A DNA stretch of 64,000 nucleotides from Elioraea sp. (GTDB lineage: Bacteria > Pseudomonadota > Alphaproteobacteria > Acetobacterales > Acetobacteraceae), in NCBI RefSeq assembly GCF_022842375.1, contig NZ_JALHPR010000009.1, positions 82,719 through 146,718 on the forward strand. Direction: 5' to 3'. Positions 47,080 through 58,193 of this stretch are shown here, piece by piece (positions within the stretch are counted from its first letter, which is position 1; each line of letters opens with the position of its first letter). The translations under genes were made by a program, and so were the position numbers. Below the pieces are notes generated by a model that was given only the letters and a program-made list of their open reading frames with translations, was not told the DNA's origin and searched no databases.

Positions 47080-47534
47080 CGGACAGGCTCCGTGACGGCT
47101 GAGAGCTTGGCGACGCGCCTGACATGGCGGCCGCCATCGAAGGGGGTGTCGAGGAAGGCGCGGAGCGCATCGAGCGCAGGCTCCAGCCCCGTCATGCGCG
47201 CGCCGAGCGCGAGCACGTTCGCATCATTGTGGGCACGGGTGAGCCGCGCGCCAGTCGCGTCATGCACCAGGGCGCAGCGGATGGCCGGGTTGCGGTTCGC
47301 CGCCATCGACATGCCGATGCCGGTGCCGCAGACGAGCACCCCGAACCGCGCCCGGCCGGAGGCGACGGCCTCGCACACCAGGGCGGCGAAATCGGGATAG
47401 TCGACGCTCTCGGTGCCCTGCGTGCCGAAATCGTGCACGTCATGGCCCAGGGCGCGCGCGGCATCCGCCAGCGCGTCCTTGAGCTGGACGCCGCCATGAT
47501 CGGCGCCGAAGGCGATGCTGTGGGCCACCTGCAT
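47076..47534 (-). CDS. rpiB: Ribose 5-phosphate isomerase B
   Basis: A 152-aa LacA/RpiB-type isomerase. It begins with [15 protein letters not shown], carries [36 protein letters not shown] (seen as [16 protein letters not shown], with the catalytic Cys) and ALGARM. Position upstream of glyA is a common pairing. ATG at 47534. Interconverts ribose 5-phosphate and ribulose 5-phosphate. Confidence 0.95.
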   Translation of the reverse strand: MQVAHSIAFGADHGGVQLKDALADAARALGHDVHDFGTQGTESVDYPDFAALVCEAVASGRARFGVLVCGTGIGMSMAANRNPAIRCALVHDATGARLTRAHNDANVLALGARMTGLEPALDALRAFLDTPFDGGRHVRRVAKLSAVTEPVR

Positions 47535-47626
47535 GTCCGCTCGGTCACGCCCGGACCGTCCGGGCGGAGGGGAGGCATACCACGGGCTGCGGTCAGTGCG
47601 GAAGGGAACCCCAAAGTGATGGTGGA

Positions 47627-48448
47627 TCAGCGGGGTAGGGTCGCCGCAAGGAAGGCGGGCACGCGGGCGAGCGCATCCTCCCGCGCCGCCGGGTCAGTGC
47701 CGGCATGCACGCGGCCCGACCCATCGGCCGAGAAGGCGCGGCCCGAAAGGGCGCGAACGGGCGAGTTCGGGGCATCGAAACCATGATGGGCGCCGCGATA
47801 GGCGCGGTAGGTGATGGCTGGGTGGGCAGCGGCGAGTGCCGCGCAGGGGGCGGCTGGCGTCCAGTCATCCGCCTCGCCGATCAGCAGCAGCATGGGCGAG
47901 GCAGGCCGCCAGCCGCGCTTGCGCAGGATAGGCGAACACCCCGGGTAGAGTGCGACGAACGCAGCGAACCCCGGCGCATCGGCGGTGTGCACCACGGTGG
48001 AGCCGCCGTTGGAGAAGCCCATCAGCGCGATCGCGCCTGCCCGCACATCGGGGCGCGCGGCAAGCCAGGCGCGCACGCCGAGCGCATCGGCACGCCGCTC
48101 GCGCCCCGGCAGGACGGCACGGTTGCTCACCGTGCATTGCTGGCCGAGGCCGCGCGAGCCGTAGCTGTCGGGGGCGACGACGAGGTATCCGTCAGCGGCA
48201 AGGCGTGAGGCCCAGTCGGCATCGCGCGGCATCATCGCGCCCTGGCGATCGTCACGCCCGCCGCAGCCATGCAGCAGGATGATCGCGGGGTGGGGCCCCG
48301 GCCCATCGGGGCGGAACACCAGCGCGTCGAGGGCCGTGCCGTCGGCTGACGGGATGGCGGCGCGCTCGGGCGTCGCGGCACCGGCCGGCGGCGCTGAGAG
48401 AAGGGTCAGGGCAGCGAGGAGGATCGGGGCGGCAGGGATGGCGCGCAT
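47627..48448 (-). CDS. Secreted dienelactone hydrolase-like alpha/beta hydrolase
   Basis: A 273-aa protein with a signal peptide (RAIPAAPILLAALTLLSAPPAGAA, cleavage after AGAA is likely). The mature part is an alpha/beta hydrolase: oxyanion region LLHGCGGRDD, nucleophile Ser in LMGFSNGGST, and late His in RGAHHGFDAP. A Ser replaces the Cys of true dienelactone hydrolases, so it is a serine hydrolase. Several cysteines (C in GLGQQCTVS, YPGCSPI, PAAPCAALAA) could form disulfides in the periplasm. Substrate unknown. Confidence 0.85.
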   Translation of the reverse strand: MRAIPAAPILLAALTLLSAPPAGAATPERAAIPSADGTALDALVFRPDGPGPHPAIILLHGCGGRDDRQGAMMPRDADWASRLAADGYLVVAPDSYGSRGLGQQCTVSNRAVLPGRERRADALGVRAWLAARPDVRAGAIALMGFSNGGSTVVHTADAPGFAAFVALYPGCSPILRKRGWRPASPMLLLIGEADDWTPAAPCAALAAAHPAITYRAYRGAHHGFDAPNSPVRALSGRAFSADGSGRVHAGTDPAAREDALARVPAFLAATLPR

Positions 48449-48479
48449 GACCGAACATGCCACGGGCGCCAGCCCCGGG

Positions 48480-48683
48480 TCAGCGCCCCGCGAGCCGCCG
48501 CTTCAGTTTGCCGATCGCTGCCTGGCGCACCGAACCGGGGTTGTTGGCAGGCCCGATCGCCACCGCCTCCTCGCCCGAGCGGGGGTCGACCGCGGCGATC
48601 TTCAGCCATGCCCCGAGCCGTCGCTCCTCGATCAGCACCTCGGGGAGCGCCTCGCCATGGTCGCGCGTTGCGACGTGTGCCAT
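48480..48683 (-). CDS. Small DUF6898-like protein
   Basis: A 67-aa frame with a ribosome site (GGAG) seven bases before the ATG at 48683. The sequence VLIEERRLGAWLKIAAVDPRSG and EEAVAIGPANNPGSVRQAAIGKLKRRL (in parts KIAAVDPRSGEEAVAIGPA, AAIGKLKRRL) matches my recollection of the short conserved alphaproteobacterial DUF6898 pattern: a strand pair with VSAIDPxTGxEV then GPAxAxxxxLKxxAxxKL. Function unknown. It is divergent from the sulfhydrylase with 37 bases between. Confidence 0.7.
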   Translation of the reverse strand: MAHVATRDHGEALPEVLIEERRLGAWLKIAAVDPRSGEEAVAIGPANNPGSVRQAAIGKLKRRLAGR

Positions 48684-48720
48684 CGTCTGCTCCATCCAAC
48701 CCGAAAAGGGAGACACGCCA

Positions 48721-51053
<2,333 letters not shown>

Positions 51054-51071
51054 GCCCCCTGCCCCCAATCA

Positions 51072-51101
51072 GGCGGCGCGCCATGACAGGTGCGCGCCGC
51101 C
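51072..51101. terminator. Candidate hairpin terminator between hemB and PEP-CTERM gene
   Basis: GGCGGCGCGC, ten-base loop, GCGCGCCGCC forms a perfect 10-bp stem between the convergent ends. No U-tract is attached on either side, so termination efficiency is uncertain. Confidence 0.5.
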
Positions 51102-51135
51102 CCATGGGAACCAAGCCGGTCCGAGCCAGCACCCG

Positions 51136-51890
51136 TCAGGCGGTCGTCACGCCGCCGCGCCGGCGGAGGGTGCCGGCGAGGAACACGAGGCCGGCGCCGA
51201 ACAGCCCGATCGTCGCTGGCTCGGGCACGTAGAACGGCCCTGCGAGGGTGCCGCTCACGCTGCAGGCGGTTTCCGTTACTGGACCCACGTAGCAGCCGAG
51301 CGTGCCTTCGCTGGCGTACTCGCCGCTCAGTGCATTGCCGCCGCCGCCTGCCAGTCCGAACGTCAGCTCGGAACTCACGGTAAGCAGTCGAAGCTGAAAC
51401 GCGGTCGGGAAGACGTTCGGGTTCTTGAGGTCCTCAGGGTTGGGCAGGTCTGGGATGGTCAGGCTGAAGGACCAGTCGACGAGCAGCGTCTGAGGAAAGA
51501 GCTTGTCGAGATCCGCGAGCGTGATGTTGACGTCACCGAACGAGACGAGGAGTTGGTCAACGCCCAGGCTCTCCCAGCTCGGCCGTGCGCTGAACTTGGT
51601 CAATGAAAAGTCGATCCCGTTGCAGTAGTCGGCGAGATCGAACTGCATGAACCCGGCTCGCGTTGGCCCGATGATCGCCTTGGGCGGTGCGACGTCGTTG
51701 TCGAGCGCTACCATGTTGTCGAAGTAAAAGCGGATCACGTCCGCCTGGGCATTGCCAGAGGCCAGAAGGCCTGCGGCAAGGGCACCCGTGAACGCGATGA
51801 CCCCCGTGCCGCGCGTCGCCCACGCCCTTCGGCGCGGCGTGCAACGGGCTTGTGTGAGTCATGGCCGCCGATGCGGGTTGCGTTGAGCAT
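51136..51890 (-). CDS. PEP-CTERM sorting domain protein, frameshifted in the signal peptide
   Basis: The mature region (from about 51750 down) is intact and ends with VPEPATIGLFGAGLVFLAGTLRRRGG: PEP motif, one TM, then basic residues, the exosortase sorting signal. The hydrophobic signal-peptide core GVIAFTGALAAGLLASGNAQA is in the same frame but has no start codon; a stop at 51859-51861 closes it. An ATG at 51890 with AAGGAGGG starts the right N-terminus (MLNATRIGGHD...) one frame off. One more G in the G5 tract (forward C5 at 51801-51805) would fuse both frames. No exosortase gene is in the window. Confidence 0.75.
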
Positions 51891-52323
51891 TCTGCCCTCC
51901 TTCTCGTTTCTTCAGGCGACAGTCTTCGCATATTCGTTGATTTGCAAGTATAAATATTTCCTCATGGCAACGACTTCCGCGACCGAGCGCGGCTGGCGCG
52001 ACGACGCGCATCGTTCCCGGCGCATCGATCAAAAACAGCATCGCTTCACGTGATCACGCGTGCGTGGGCCGACCTACGCCGTGGCGATGCGGTGCCTGCC
52101 CCCTTGATCGGCTGCGCGGAAATCATATCTGCCATGCTGTCCGGGCCCCTCTGGCCTCGGGCCGCCCCTCCTCGCCACACGGCTGAGGGCGGCCTGACGC
52201 GATGTCGGACTTTCACGGCCGGCGAAAGCCGCGCGTCGAAAGGGTCGGGCCTTGCCGGATGCTGCCCCCCGATCCCAGGACTGCGCGTGCTCACCGCCAA
52301 CGATCGAACGGGAGGCATGACGC
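51891..52323. other. 433-base intergenic region, no gene seen
   Basis: Between the divergent PEP-CTERM gene (-) and the YdcH-like gene (+). It includes an AT-rich patch at about 51920-51965 (TATAAATATTT), likely part of the PEP-CTERM promoter. Short open frames here have no codon bias or family features; an in-frame frame from 52050 runs through the YdcH-like gene in another phase. Confidence 0.6.
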
Positions 52324-52554
52324 ATGGCCAAGCACATCAAGGATCACGGCGCAGCAGCGCGGGCGCGGATGATCATGGACCTTGAAGCCCAGCACGAGGC
52401 ATTCGAGCGCACTTTGGCGGACGAGCTCACGCGCCCCTCCCCCGATGCGATGCTGATCCGCCGCCTCAAGCGCGCCAAGCTCGCGCTCCGGGACCGCGCC
52501 GTGGTGATCGCCGCGGCGACCGAGGGGCACCAGCCGGCACACCCGCCGCGCTGA
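52324..52554 (+). CDS. YdcH/DUF465-like small protein
   Basis: A 76-aa protein. The core ADELTRPSPDAMLIRRLKRAKLALRDRA, seen as PSPDAMLIRRLKRAKLALRDR, matches the DUF465 pattern (a coiled-coil helix pair with a conserved P...D...I..LKK.KL.LKD). ACGGGAGGC precedes the ATG at 52324. Function unknown in the family. Followed after 25 bases by the membrane protein and likely co-transcribed. Confidence 0.8.
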   Translation: MAKHIKDHGAAARARMIMDLEAQHEAFERTLADELTRPSPDAMLIRRLKRAKLALRDRAVVIAAATEGHQPAHPPR

Positions 52555-52579
52555 CCGACCGCCTGACCAGAACCGGGGA

Positions 52580-52978
52580 ATGACGATGACGGAACGACTG
52601 CCTGCCGCACAACTGCCTGCCGCGCGCACAATCATGGCCGTCCGCCTGTTCGGCGCGACGATGATCGCCATCGGCGCCGTGAGCTACCTGCTGCCGGCCT
52701 CGCCACACTGGACGGCCCTGATCCCGGCGATCATCGGCGGCATTGCGATCGCCGCGAGCCTGCCGCGCTGGCCCGCCATGGCCCACGCGGCAATCGCGGT
52801 GGTCCTCGCCGGCATTGCGCTGTTCGGCTCGGGCAGTGCGCTGCCGCAGCTTCCCGCCCTGCTGGCCGAGGGCGGCACGGTCGGCAATCCCGCGGCCGTC
52901 GCAGCACGCTCCGCCGCCGCTGTGGTCTCGCTGCTGCTGCTCCTCTCGCTGGCCGTGATCAGGCCCTGGCGGCGGTGA
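52580..52978 (+). CDS. Predicted membrane protein of unknown function
   Basis: A 132-aa protein with four hydrophobic segments: LFGATMIAIGAVSYLL, ALIPAIIGGIAIAAS, MAHAAIAVVLAGIALFG and AVVSLLLLLSLAVI. It resembles the small four-helix membrane proteins common in alphaproteobacteria, but I cannot name a family. First ATG at 52580, with another at 52586. Likely an operon with the upstream YdcH-like gene. Confidence 0.75.
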   Translation: MTMTERLPAAQLPAARTIMAVRLFGATMIAIGAVSYLLPASPHWTALIPAIIGGIAIAASLPRWPAMAHAAIAVVLAGIALFGSGSALPQLPALLAEGGTVGNPAAVAARSAAAVVSLLLLLSLAVIRPWRR

Positions 52979-53068
52979 GCATCAACCCACCTCGCCTTGC
53001 CTCTGGCCGGGCAGGAAATGGGCGAACGGCGCGATCGCGCTGAGGGCGACGGCGAAGCCTTCGTGCCG

Positions 53069-53503
53069 TCAGCCGTGCGCGACCATGAAGCGCTCGAACG
53101 CCGCGCGCGCCTCCGGTGGCGTCGGCGTCGGGCGGCCGGTTTCCTTCACCACGTGAACGTGAACGAAATGCCCCTCGGCACTCGCGCGGTCCTCCTCCTC
53201 GCGGAAGATGCCGATGCCGTAGCGGATGCTCGACGTCCCGAGCTTCTCGACTCGCAGGCCAACCGTCACCGCATCGGGGAACGACACGGCCGCGTGGTAG
53301 CGGCACTGCGTCTCGACCACGTAGCCCATCAGCGCCGGTGACGCAGGCAGGATCTCGCCGATCAGGAAGCGGGCAACGGCGGTGTCGAACCAGGAATAGT
53401 AGATCACGTTGTTCACGTGGCCGTAGGCATCGTTGTCCATCCACCGCGTGATGATGGGGGTGAACCAGGCATATTCGGCACGACGGCCGATCGGTTTGGT
53501 CAC
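53069..53503 (-). CDS. Acyl-CoA thioesterase (4HBT)
   Basis: A hot-dog-fold thioesterase of 144 aa. The active-site motif is DNDAYGHVNNVIYYSWFDTA, followed by RFLIGE and VETQCRYHAAVSFPD. The HVNN pattern with the preceding Asp is typical of YbgC/4-hydroxybenzoyl-CoA type enzymes. Substrate unknown. GTG at 53503 overlaps the stop of the YheT-like gene (GTGA). Confidence 0.88.
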   Translation of the reverse strand: MTKPIGRRAEYAWFTPIITRWMDNDAYGHVNNVIYYSWFDTAVARFLIGEILPASPALMGYVVETQCRYHAAVSFPDAVTVGLRVEKLGTSSIRYGIGIFREEEDRASAEGHFVHVHVVKETGRPTPTPPEARAAFERFMVAHG

Positions 53504-54480
53504 GGAACGCTCCCGTTCGTTGCGAGATGTGGTGCCAGCATGGCCGCGATCGTCCGGTCCGCCCAGGAGCCGTCGCGGGAGCTGTCATGGAAGCCGACAT
53601 GCCCGCCGCCCGGGGCCACCAGCGGCGTGACACGCGGGTTCGACGCCCAGTCAACGGCGGCATAGGTGACGGCCGGCACCCAGGGGTCGTCGGCCGCCGT
53701 CAGGCATAGCAGGGCTGCGCGGATGCGGGCGAGCTTGGGCGCGAGCGAGCAGCGCGCGTAGTAGTCGTCCGCCCCCGCATAGCCCGAGAGCGGCGCGACA
53801 TAGCCGTCATCGAACGTGCGCACGCTGCGCGCCGCCTTCGCCGCGGCAAGCAGGGCGGGCGGCAGGTGGCGCGCGAGCAGGGCGGCATCCTGCTTCATCC
53901 GCCGCAGCAGCCAGCCGTGATAGACGGCGTTGCGCGGCGCCATCATCCGCGCCGATGTCGCCGCAAGGTCGACCGGCGCGCACACGGTTGCCGCGGCCAC
54001 GATCGGCAGCGAGGGCGCATCCCCTTCGCGCGCGAGCGCGTCGAACACCTGCGTGCCGCCGAGCGACACGCCGATCAGCACGAGGCCAGGGGTGATCGCC
54101 TCCTTCGGCAGGCCGCGCAGCGCGGCGAGGATGTCATCGCCAGCCCCTGCGTTGTAGGGCTTGCGCGAGCACGGCATGCTCGGCCGCGAGCCGCGGAGGT
54201 TGAGGCGCAGGACGCCATGGCCGCGCTGCCGCCAGAACGCGGCGGAACGGCGGATGTGCACGCCGTCCTCGCACCCCGTCAGCCCGTGCACGAGCACCAC
54301 CGTCTCGCGTCCCTTCCCCTCGTGCCACGCAGCGGACAAGGCGTCGTTGTCCGGCAGGGCGAGCCAGAGGCGGATGAAGGGACCAGGGTCAGGCGGGTCG
54401 CGCCGCAGCGTGTCGCGGAGCGTCTGGAGGTCGCCGGTCAGCCACGGGAAGCGCGGGCTGAACCGCCCTGGCTCAAGCAT
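53500..54480 (-). CDS. YheT-family alpha/beta hydrolase
   Basis: A 326-aa serine hydrolase. Features are VLVHGLTGCEDGVHIRR, NLRGS, the nucleophile Ser in LIGVSLGGTQVFDAL, the acid in TAADDPWVP, and His in APGGGHVGFHD. The pattern of GxSLGG with a late GGHxG fits the YheT/UPF0017 group, esterases of unknown substrate. The ATG at 54480 overlaps the next gene's stop; an upstream ATG lies inside that gene. Confidence 0.87.
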   Translation of the reverse strand: MLEPGRFSPRFPWLTGDLQTLRDTLRRDPPDPGPFIRLWLALPDNDALSAAWHEGKGRETVVLVHGLTGCEDGVHIRRSAAFWRQRGHGVLRLNLRGSRPSMPCSRKPYNAGAGDDILAALRGLPKEAITPGLVLIGVSLGGTQVFDALAREGDAPSLPIVAAATVCAPVDLAATSARMMAPRNAVYHGWLLRRMKQDAALLARHLPPALLAAAKAARSVRTFDDGYVAPLSGYAGADDYYARCSLAPKLARIRAALLCLTAADDPWVPAVTYAAVDWASNPRVTPLVAPGGGHVGFHDSSRDGSWADRTIAAMLAPHLATNGSVP

Positions 54481-55318
54481 CGAGGAAGGCAGCGACACGC
54501 GCGATCTGCTCATCATCGACCAGAGCGGGAACATGACCGACGCCCGGAACGGTGTGCAGCGTCACGCCTGGCCGCGCTGCCATCAGCGCGGCCGTCTCGG
54601 CAAGCAGAAGGTCGGATACGGCACCGCGGAGCAGCAGGATGGGAGCGGTGATCGCCTGCCACATCGGCCAGAGATCGAGATCGGTGGCGACCTCCGGCAT
54701 GGGTGCCGCGATGGCCGGGTCGTAGTGAAGGCGGATCGTTCCGTCATCGGCCTGCCGTGCCGAGATGGCGGCCAGGTGGCGCCAGTCCTCGTCCGTCATC
54801 GGGCCGAAGCCGGCATGCACCTTCCTGAGATGCGCCTCGAGCGCGGCAAGGTCGGCGAAGGCGGGATCGGCGCCGACATAGGCCTTGATGCGCGCGAGAG
54901 CCGCTGCCGGGATGTGCGGCCCGACGTCATTCAACACGAAGCGGCGGATCGGCGTTCCCGGCATCGCGGCGAGTGCCATGCCGATCATCCCACCCATCGA
55001 GGTGCCGACCCAATCCACGGTCTCGACGCCGAGCGCTGCGAGCAGGTGCGCGCACGCAGCGGCGTAGGTGGGAACGCCGTAGAGCATGGGGTTGGCGAGC
55101 CTGTCGCTCAGGCCCCGCCCCGGCATGTCGGGCGCGATCACCCAGCGCCCGCGCGCTGCGAGTGCCGCGGCAAGCCTGTCGAAATCGCGCCCGTTGCGCG
55201 TGAGGCCATGCACGCAGATGACGGGCGGTGCCGCGCCCCGCTCGCCCCACGCGAGGTAGGCGAGGCTGTGGAACCCGTCAGCTGCCAGGTAGCGGACCGT
55301 GCTGGCCGTTGGCGTCAC
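54473..55318 (-). CDS. Alpha/beta fold hydrolase
   Basis: A 281-aa hydrolase: ICVHGLTRNGRDFDRLA oxyanion loop, PDMPGRGLSDRL, nucleophile Ser in WVGTSMGGMIG, and His in GVGHVPALV. Fits the BioH/epoxide-hydrolase-like branch; substrate unknown. GTG at 55318 overlaps the CoA-transferase stop. Three successive genes here are likely co-transcribed and all act on esters or CoA thioesters. Confidence 0.87.
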   Translation of the reverse strand: MTPTASTVRYLAADGFHSLAYLAWGERGAAPPVICVHGLTRNGRDFDRLAAALAARGRWVIAPDMPGRGLSDRLANPMLYGVPTYAAACAHLLAALGVETVDWVGTSMGGMIGMALAAMPGTPIRRFVLNDVGPHIPAAALARIKAYVGADPAFADLAALEAHLRKVHAGFGPMTDEDWRHLAAISARQADDGTIRLHYDPAIAAPMPEVATDLDLWPMWQAITAPILLLRGAVSDLLLAETAALMAARPGVTLHTVPGVGHVPALVDDEQIARVAAFLDA

Positions 55319-56553
55319 ACCACGCCCTTTTCGCGCAAGGCAGCGATCTCGGCAGCGCTCATGCCCGCCTCCGCCAGCACCTCATCGGTATGCGCCCCGA
55401 GAACGGGCGGGCTGATGCGATAATCGGGCGGCGTGGCGGAGAGCTTCACCGGGTTGGCGATCAGCTTCGCGGGCTTCCCGCCGGTGGCGGCATGCGGCAT
55501 CTCGATCACCATGCCGCGCGCCTTCACGTGTGGGTCGTCGAACACCTGCTGCAACGTATTGATCGGCCCGCAGCCGATCGACAGCGCCTCGAGCTTCTCG
55601 ATCCATGCGGTGGTGGAGCGTGACTTCAACGTCGGCGTCAGCGTGTCGGTCACGAGCGCGCGGTTGGCGACGCGCGCGGCGTTGGTGGCGAAGCGCTCGT
55701 CAGACAGCAGGTGCTCGAGCCCGAGGCCCTTGCAGAACCGCTCGAACGTCGCGTCATTGCCGACGCTGAGCACGATCGCGCCATCCTCGGTCGCGAACAC
55801 CTGGTAGGGAACGATGTTCGGGTGCTGGTTGCCGAGCCGCGGCGGGTTCTCGCCCGTTGCGAGATAATTCATGCCCTGGTTCGCGAGCCAGGCGACATGG
55901 GTGTCGAGCATGCCGATGTCGATCGCCTGCCCCTCCCCCGTCGCCTCGCGGTGGCGGAGGGCGGCGAGGATGCCGATGGTGGCGTAGAGCCCGGCGAAGA
56001 GATCGGCCACGGGGATGCCGACCTTCTGGGGAAGCCCGTCAGGCTCTCCCGTCAGGCTCATCACCCCGCCCATGGCCTGGATCAGGCTGTCATAGCCAGG
56101 GCGCGGCGCGTAGGGGCCGGTCTGGCCGAAGCCGGTGATGGAGCAGTAGATCAGGCCCGGGAACTCAGCCTTCAGGCTCTCGTAGTCGAGCCCGTACTTC
56201 TTGAGCCCACCCGGCTTGAAGTTCTCGACGAGGATGTCGCAGCCGGCGATCAGCTTTTTCGCGATCGCGACCCCTTCCGGCCTGGCGATGTCGAGCGTGA
56301 GGCTGCGCTTGTTGCGGTTCACGCCGGCGAAATAGGCGCTCTCCTTCGTCGGACCATCGGCGCCGGGCAGGAAGGGAGGTGCGAAGCCGCGCGTATCGTC
56401 GCCCCGCGTCGGGTGCTCGATCTTGATCACGTCGGCGCCAAGGTCGCCCAGCATCTGCGCGCAGGTGGGCCCGGCAAGGACCCGCGTCAGGTCGAACACG
56501 CGCAGGCCCTTCAGCGGCCCCGTTGGCTGTGGCGCAGTCGACTCTCCCGGCAT
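55315..56553 (-). CDS. CaiB/BaiF family III CoA-transferase
   Basis: A 412-aa CoA-transferase. N-terminal LKGLRVFDLTRVLAGPTCAQMLGDLGADVIKIE is typical (seen as RVFDLTRVLAGPTCAQ, LGADVIKIEHP), with NRNKRSLTLDI, and the catalytic-Asp region in IDIGMLDTHVAWL. Likely substrates are short dicarboxylate CoA esters; formyl-, succinyl- or itaconyl-type cannot be told apart. ATG at 56553 with GGAGAG. Divergent from an aldehyde dehydrogenase, 100 bases away. Confidence 0.92.
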   Translation of the reverse strand: MPGESTAPQPTGPLKGLRVFDLTRVLAGPTCAQMLGDLGADVIKIEHPTRGDDTRGFAPPFLPGADGPTKESAYFAGVNRNKRSLTLDIARPEGVAIAKKLIAGCDILVENFKPGGLKKYGLDYESLKAEFPGLIYCSITGFGQTGPYAPRPGYDSLIQAMGGVMSLTGEPDGLPQKVGIPVADLFAGLYATIGILAALRHREATGEGQAIDIGMLDTHVAWLANQGMNYLATGENPPRLGNQHPNIVPYQVFATEDGAIVLSVGNDATFERFCKGLGLEHLLSDERFATNAARVANRALVTDTLTPTLKSRSTTAWIEKLEALSIGCGPINTLQQVFDDPHVKARGMVIEMPHAATGGKPAKLIANPVKLSATPPDYRISPPVLGAHTDEVLAEAGMSAAEIAALREKGVV

Positions 56554-56653
56554 TCGCTGTCTCTCCCGGTCCTGGCCCCCCGTCTTGAACGCGCCGGGGG
56601 GCGGGTGCATGGTCCGCGCGCTTATGGAACCGCTGCCCGGGAAGGACAAGACC

Positions 56654-58171
56654 ATGCCCGACACCATCATCGCCGGCCGCACGCCGACGAGCCCGACGCT
56701 CGACGAAAAGGCGCTCGCCCGGGCGCTCTCGGGCCATCACCTGATCGGCGGGCAGCTCGTGCCCGCAGGCTCCGGCCGCACCTTCCCCGTGGTGAACCCG
56801 GCGACGGGCGAAGAGGTCGCGACCGCGGCGCTGGGCGATGCGTCGGATGTCGAGCGCGCGGTGGCCGCGGCCGCCGCCGCGCAGAAGGCGTGGGCAAAGG
56901 TTCCCGCCCGCAAGCGTGGCGAGATGGTCGGCGCCTGCGCCAAGGCGATCGGGGAGCATGTCGAGGAGCTCGGCCGCCTCATCGCGCTCGAGACCGGCAA
57001 GGCGCTGCGCACCGAAAGCCGCGTCGAGGCCAACGTGGTGGCCGACATCTTTGCCTTCTACGGCGGGCTCGGCAGCGAGCTGAAGGGAGAGACCGTTCCC
57101 TTCCACCCCGACGTGCTGAGCATGACGGTGCGCGAGCCGCTCGGCGTGGTCGGCGCGATCATCCCGTGGAACGTGCCGATGCTGCTGATGGCGCTGAAGG
57201 TGGCACCCGCGCTCGTCGCCGGCAACGCCGTGGTGGTGAAGAGTGCCGAGGAAGCGCCGCTCGCCGTCCTCCGCATCTGCGAGATCCTCAACCGCATCCT
57301 GCCGCCTGGCCTGTTCAACATGCTCTCGGGCTTCGGGCCCGAGTGCGGCGCGCCGCTGGTAGAGCATCCCAAGGTGCGGAAGGTGACGTTCACCGGCTCG
57401 GTCGAGGTCGGGCGCATTGTGGGGCAAGCGGCGGCGAAGAAGCTCATCCCGGTGACGCTGGAGCTCGGCGGCAAGAGCCCGATGATCGTGTTCGACGATT
57501 GCGACCTCGAGCGCACGGTGATGGGGGCCATCACCTCGATGCGCTTCACCCGCCAGGGGCAGAGCTGCACCGCGGCGAGCCGCATCTACGTGCACGAGAA
57601 GATCTTCGATGCCTTTGCCGCCTCCCTCGCCGCCAAGGTGGACGCGATGGTGATGGGCGACCCGCTGGACGAGCGCACCGACATCGGAACGATCATCTCG
57701 GGCGACCAGTTCGCGAAGGTGAAGGGCTTCATCGACGAGGGCCTCGCGACACCGGGAGCAACGGGCCGCGCGTGCTCGGCGATGCCCGCCGATGCCGCGC
57801 TGAAGAAGGGCCTGTTCATCCAGCCGCATATCTTCACGGGGCTTTCGCGCGAGAGCCGCTTGGTGCGCGAGGAGATCTTCGGCCCCGTGACAGTGCTGTT
57901 CCCGTTCAACGATTGGCAGCAGGTGCTGGCCGAGGCGAATGACAGCGAGTACGGCCTCGCCGCGTCCGTATGGACGAACAACCTGAAGGTGGGCCTCCGC
58001 ATGGCGCATGCGCTGGAGGCGGGGCTCGTGCAGATCAACCAGAACCTGGTGGTGCAGGCCAACCTCAGCTACGGCGGCGTGAAGAGCTCCGGCCTCGGCA
58101 AGGAGGCCTCGCTCGAGGCGATGCTGGAGCATTTCATGCACAAGAAGACGATCATGGTGAACATGGCCTGA
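56654..58171 (+). CDS. Aldehyde dehydrogenase family protein
   Basis: NAD(P)-dependent ALDH of 505 aa. Visible motifs are VVNPATGEEV, IIPWNVPMLL, TFTGSVEVG, the general base in LELGGKSPMIVF, the catalytic Cys in QGQSCTAASRI, EEIFGPVTVLFPF and the late LSYGGVKSSGLGKEA. The substrate aldehyde is unclear. ATG at 56654 is chosen; a longer frame (from 56423) overlaps the divergent CoA-transferase start region. Its pairing with the CoA-transferase suggests acid/aldehyde catabolism. Confidence 0.92.
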   Translation: MPDTIIAGRTPTSPTLDEKALARALSGHHLIGGQLVPAGSGRTFPVVNPATGEEVATAALGDASDVERAVAAAAAAQKAWAKVPARKRGEMVGACAKAIGEHVEELGRLIALETGKALRTESRVEANVVADIFAFYGGLGSELKGETVPFHPDVLSMTVREPLGVVGAIIPWNVPMLLMALKVAPALVAGNAVVVKSAEEAPLAVLRICEILNRILPPGLFNMLSGFGPECGAPLVEHPKVRKVTFTGSVEVGRIVGQAAAKKLIPVTLELGGKSPMIVFDDCDLERTVMGAITSMRFTRQGQSCTAASRIYVHEKIFDAFAASLAAKVDAMVMGDPLDERTDIGTIISGDQFAKVKGFIDEGLATPGATGRACSAMPADAALKKGLFIQPHIFTGLSRESRLVREEIFGPVTVLFPFNDWQQVLAEANDSEYGLAASVWTNNLKVGLRMAHALEAGLVQINQNLVVQANLSYGGVKSSGLGKEASLEAMLEHFMHKKTIMVNMA

Positions 58172-58193
58172 TTGCCCGACCTGCGCTTGCGTC

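Noticed and set aside
52050..52385. Plus-strand open frame in the 433-base gap
   Set aside because: Poor codon character, no ribosome site, and it overlaps the better supported YdcH-like gene.
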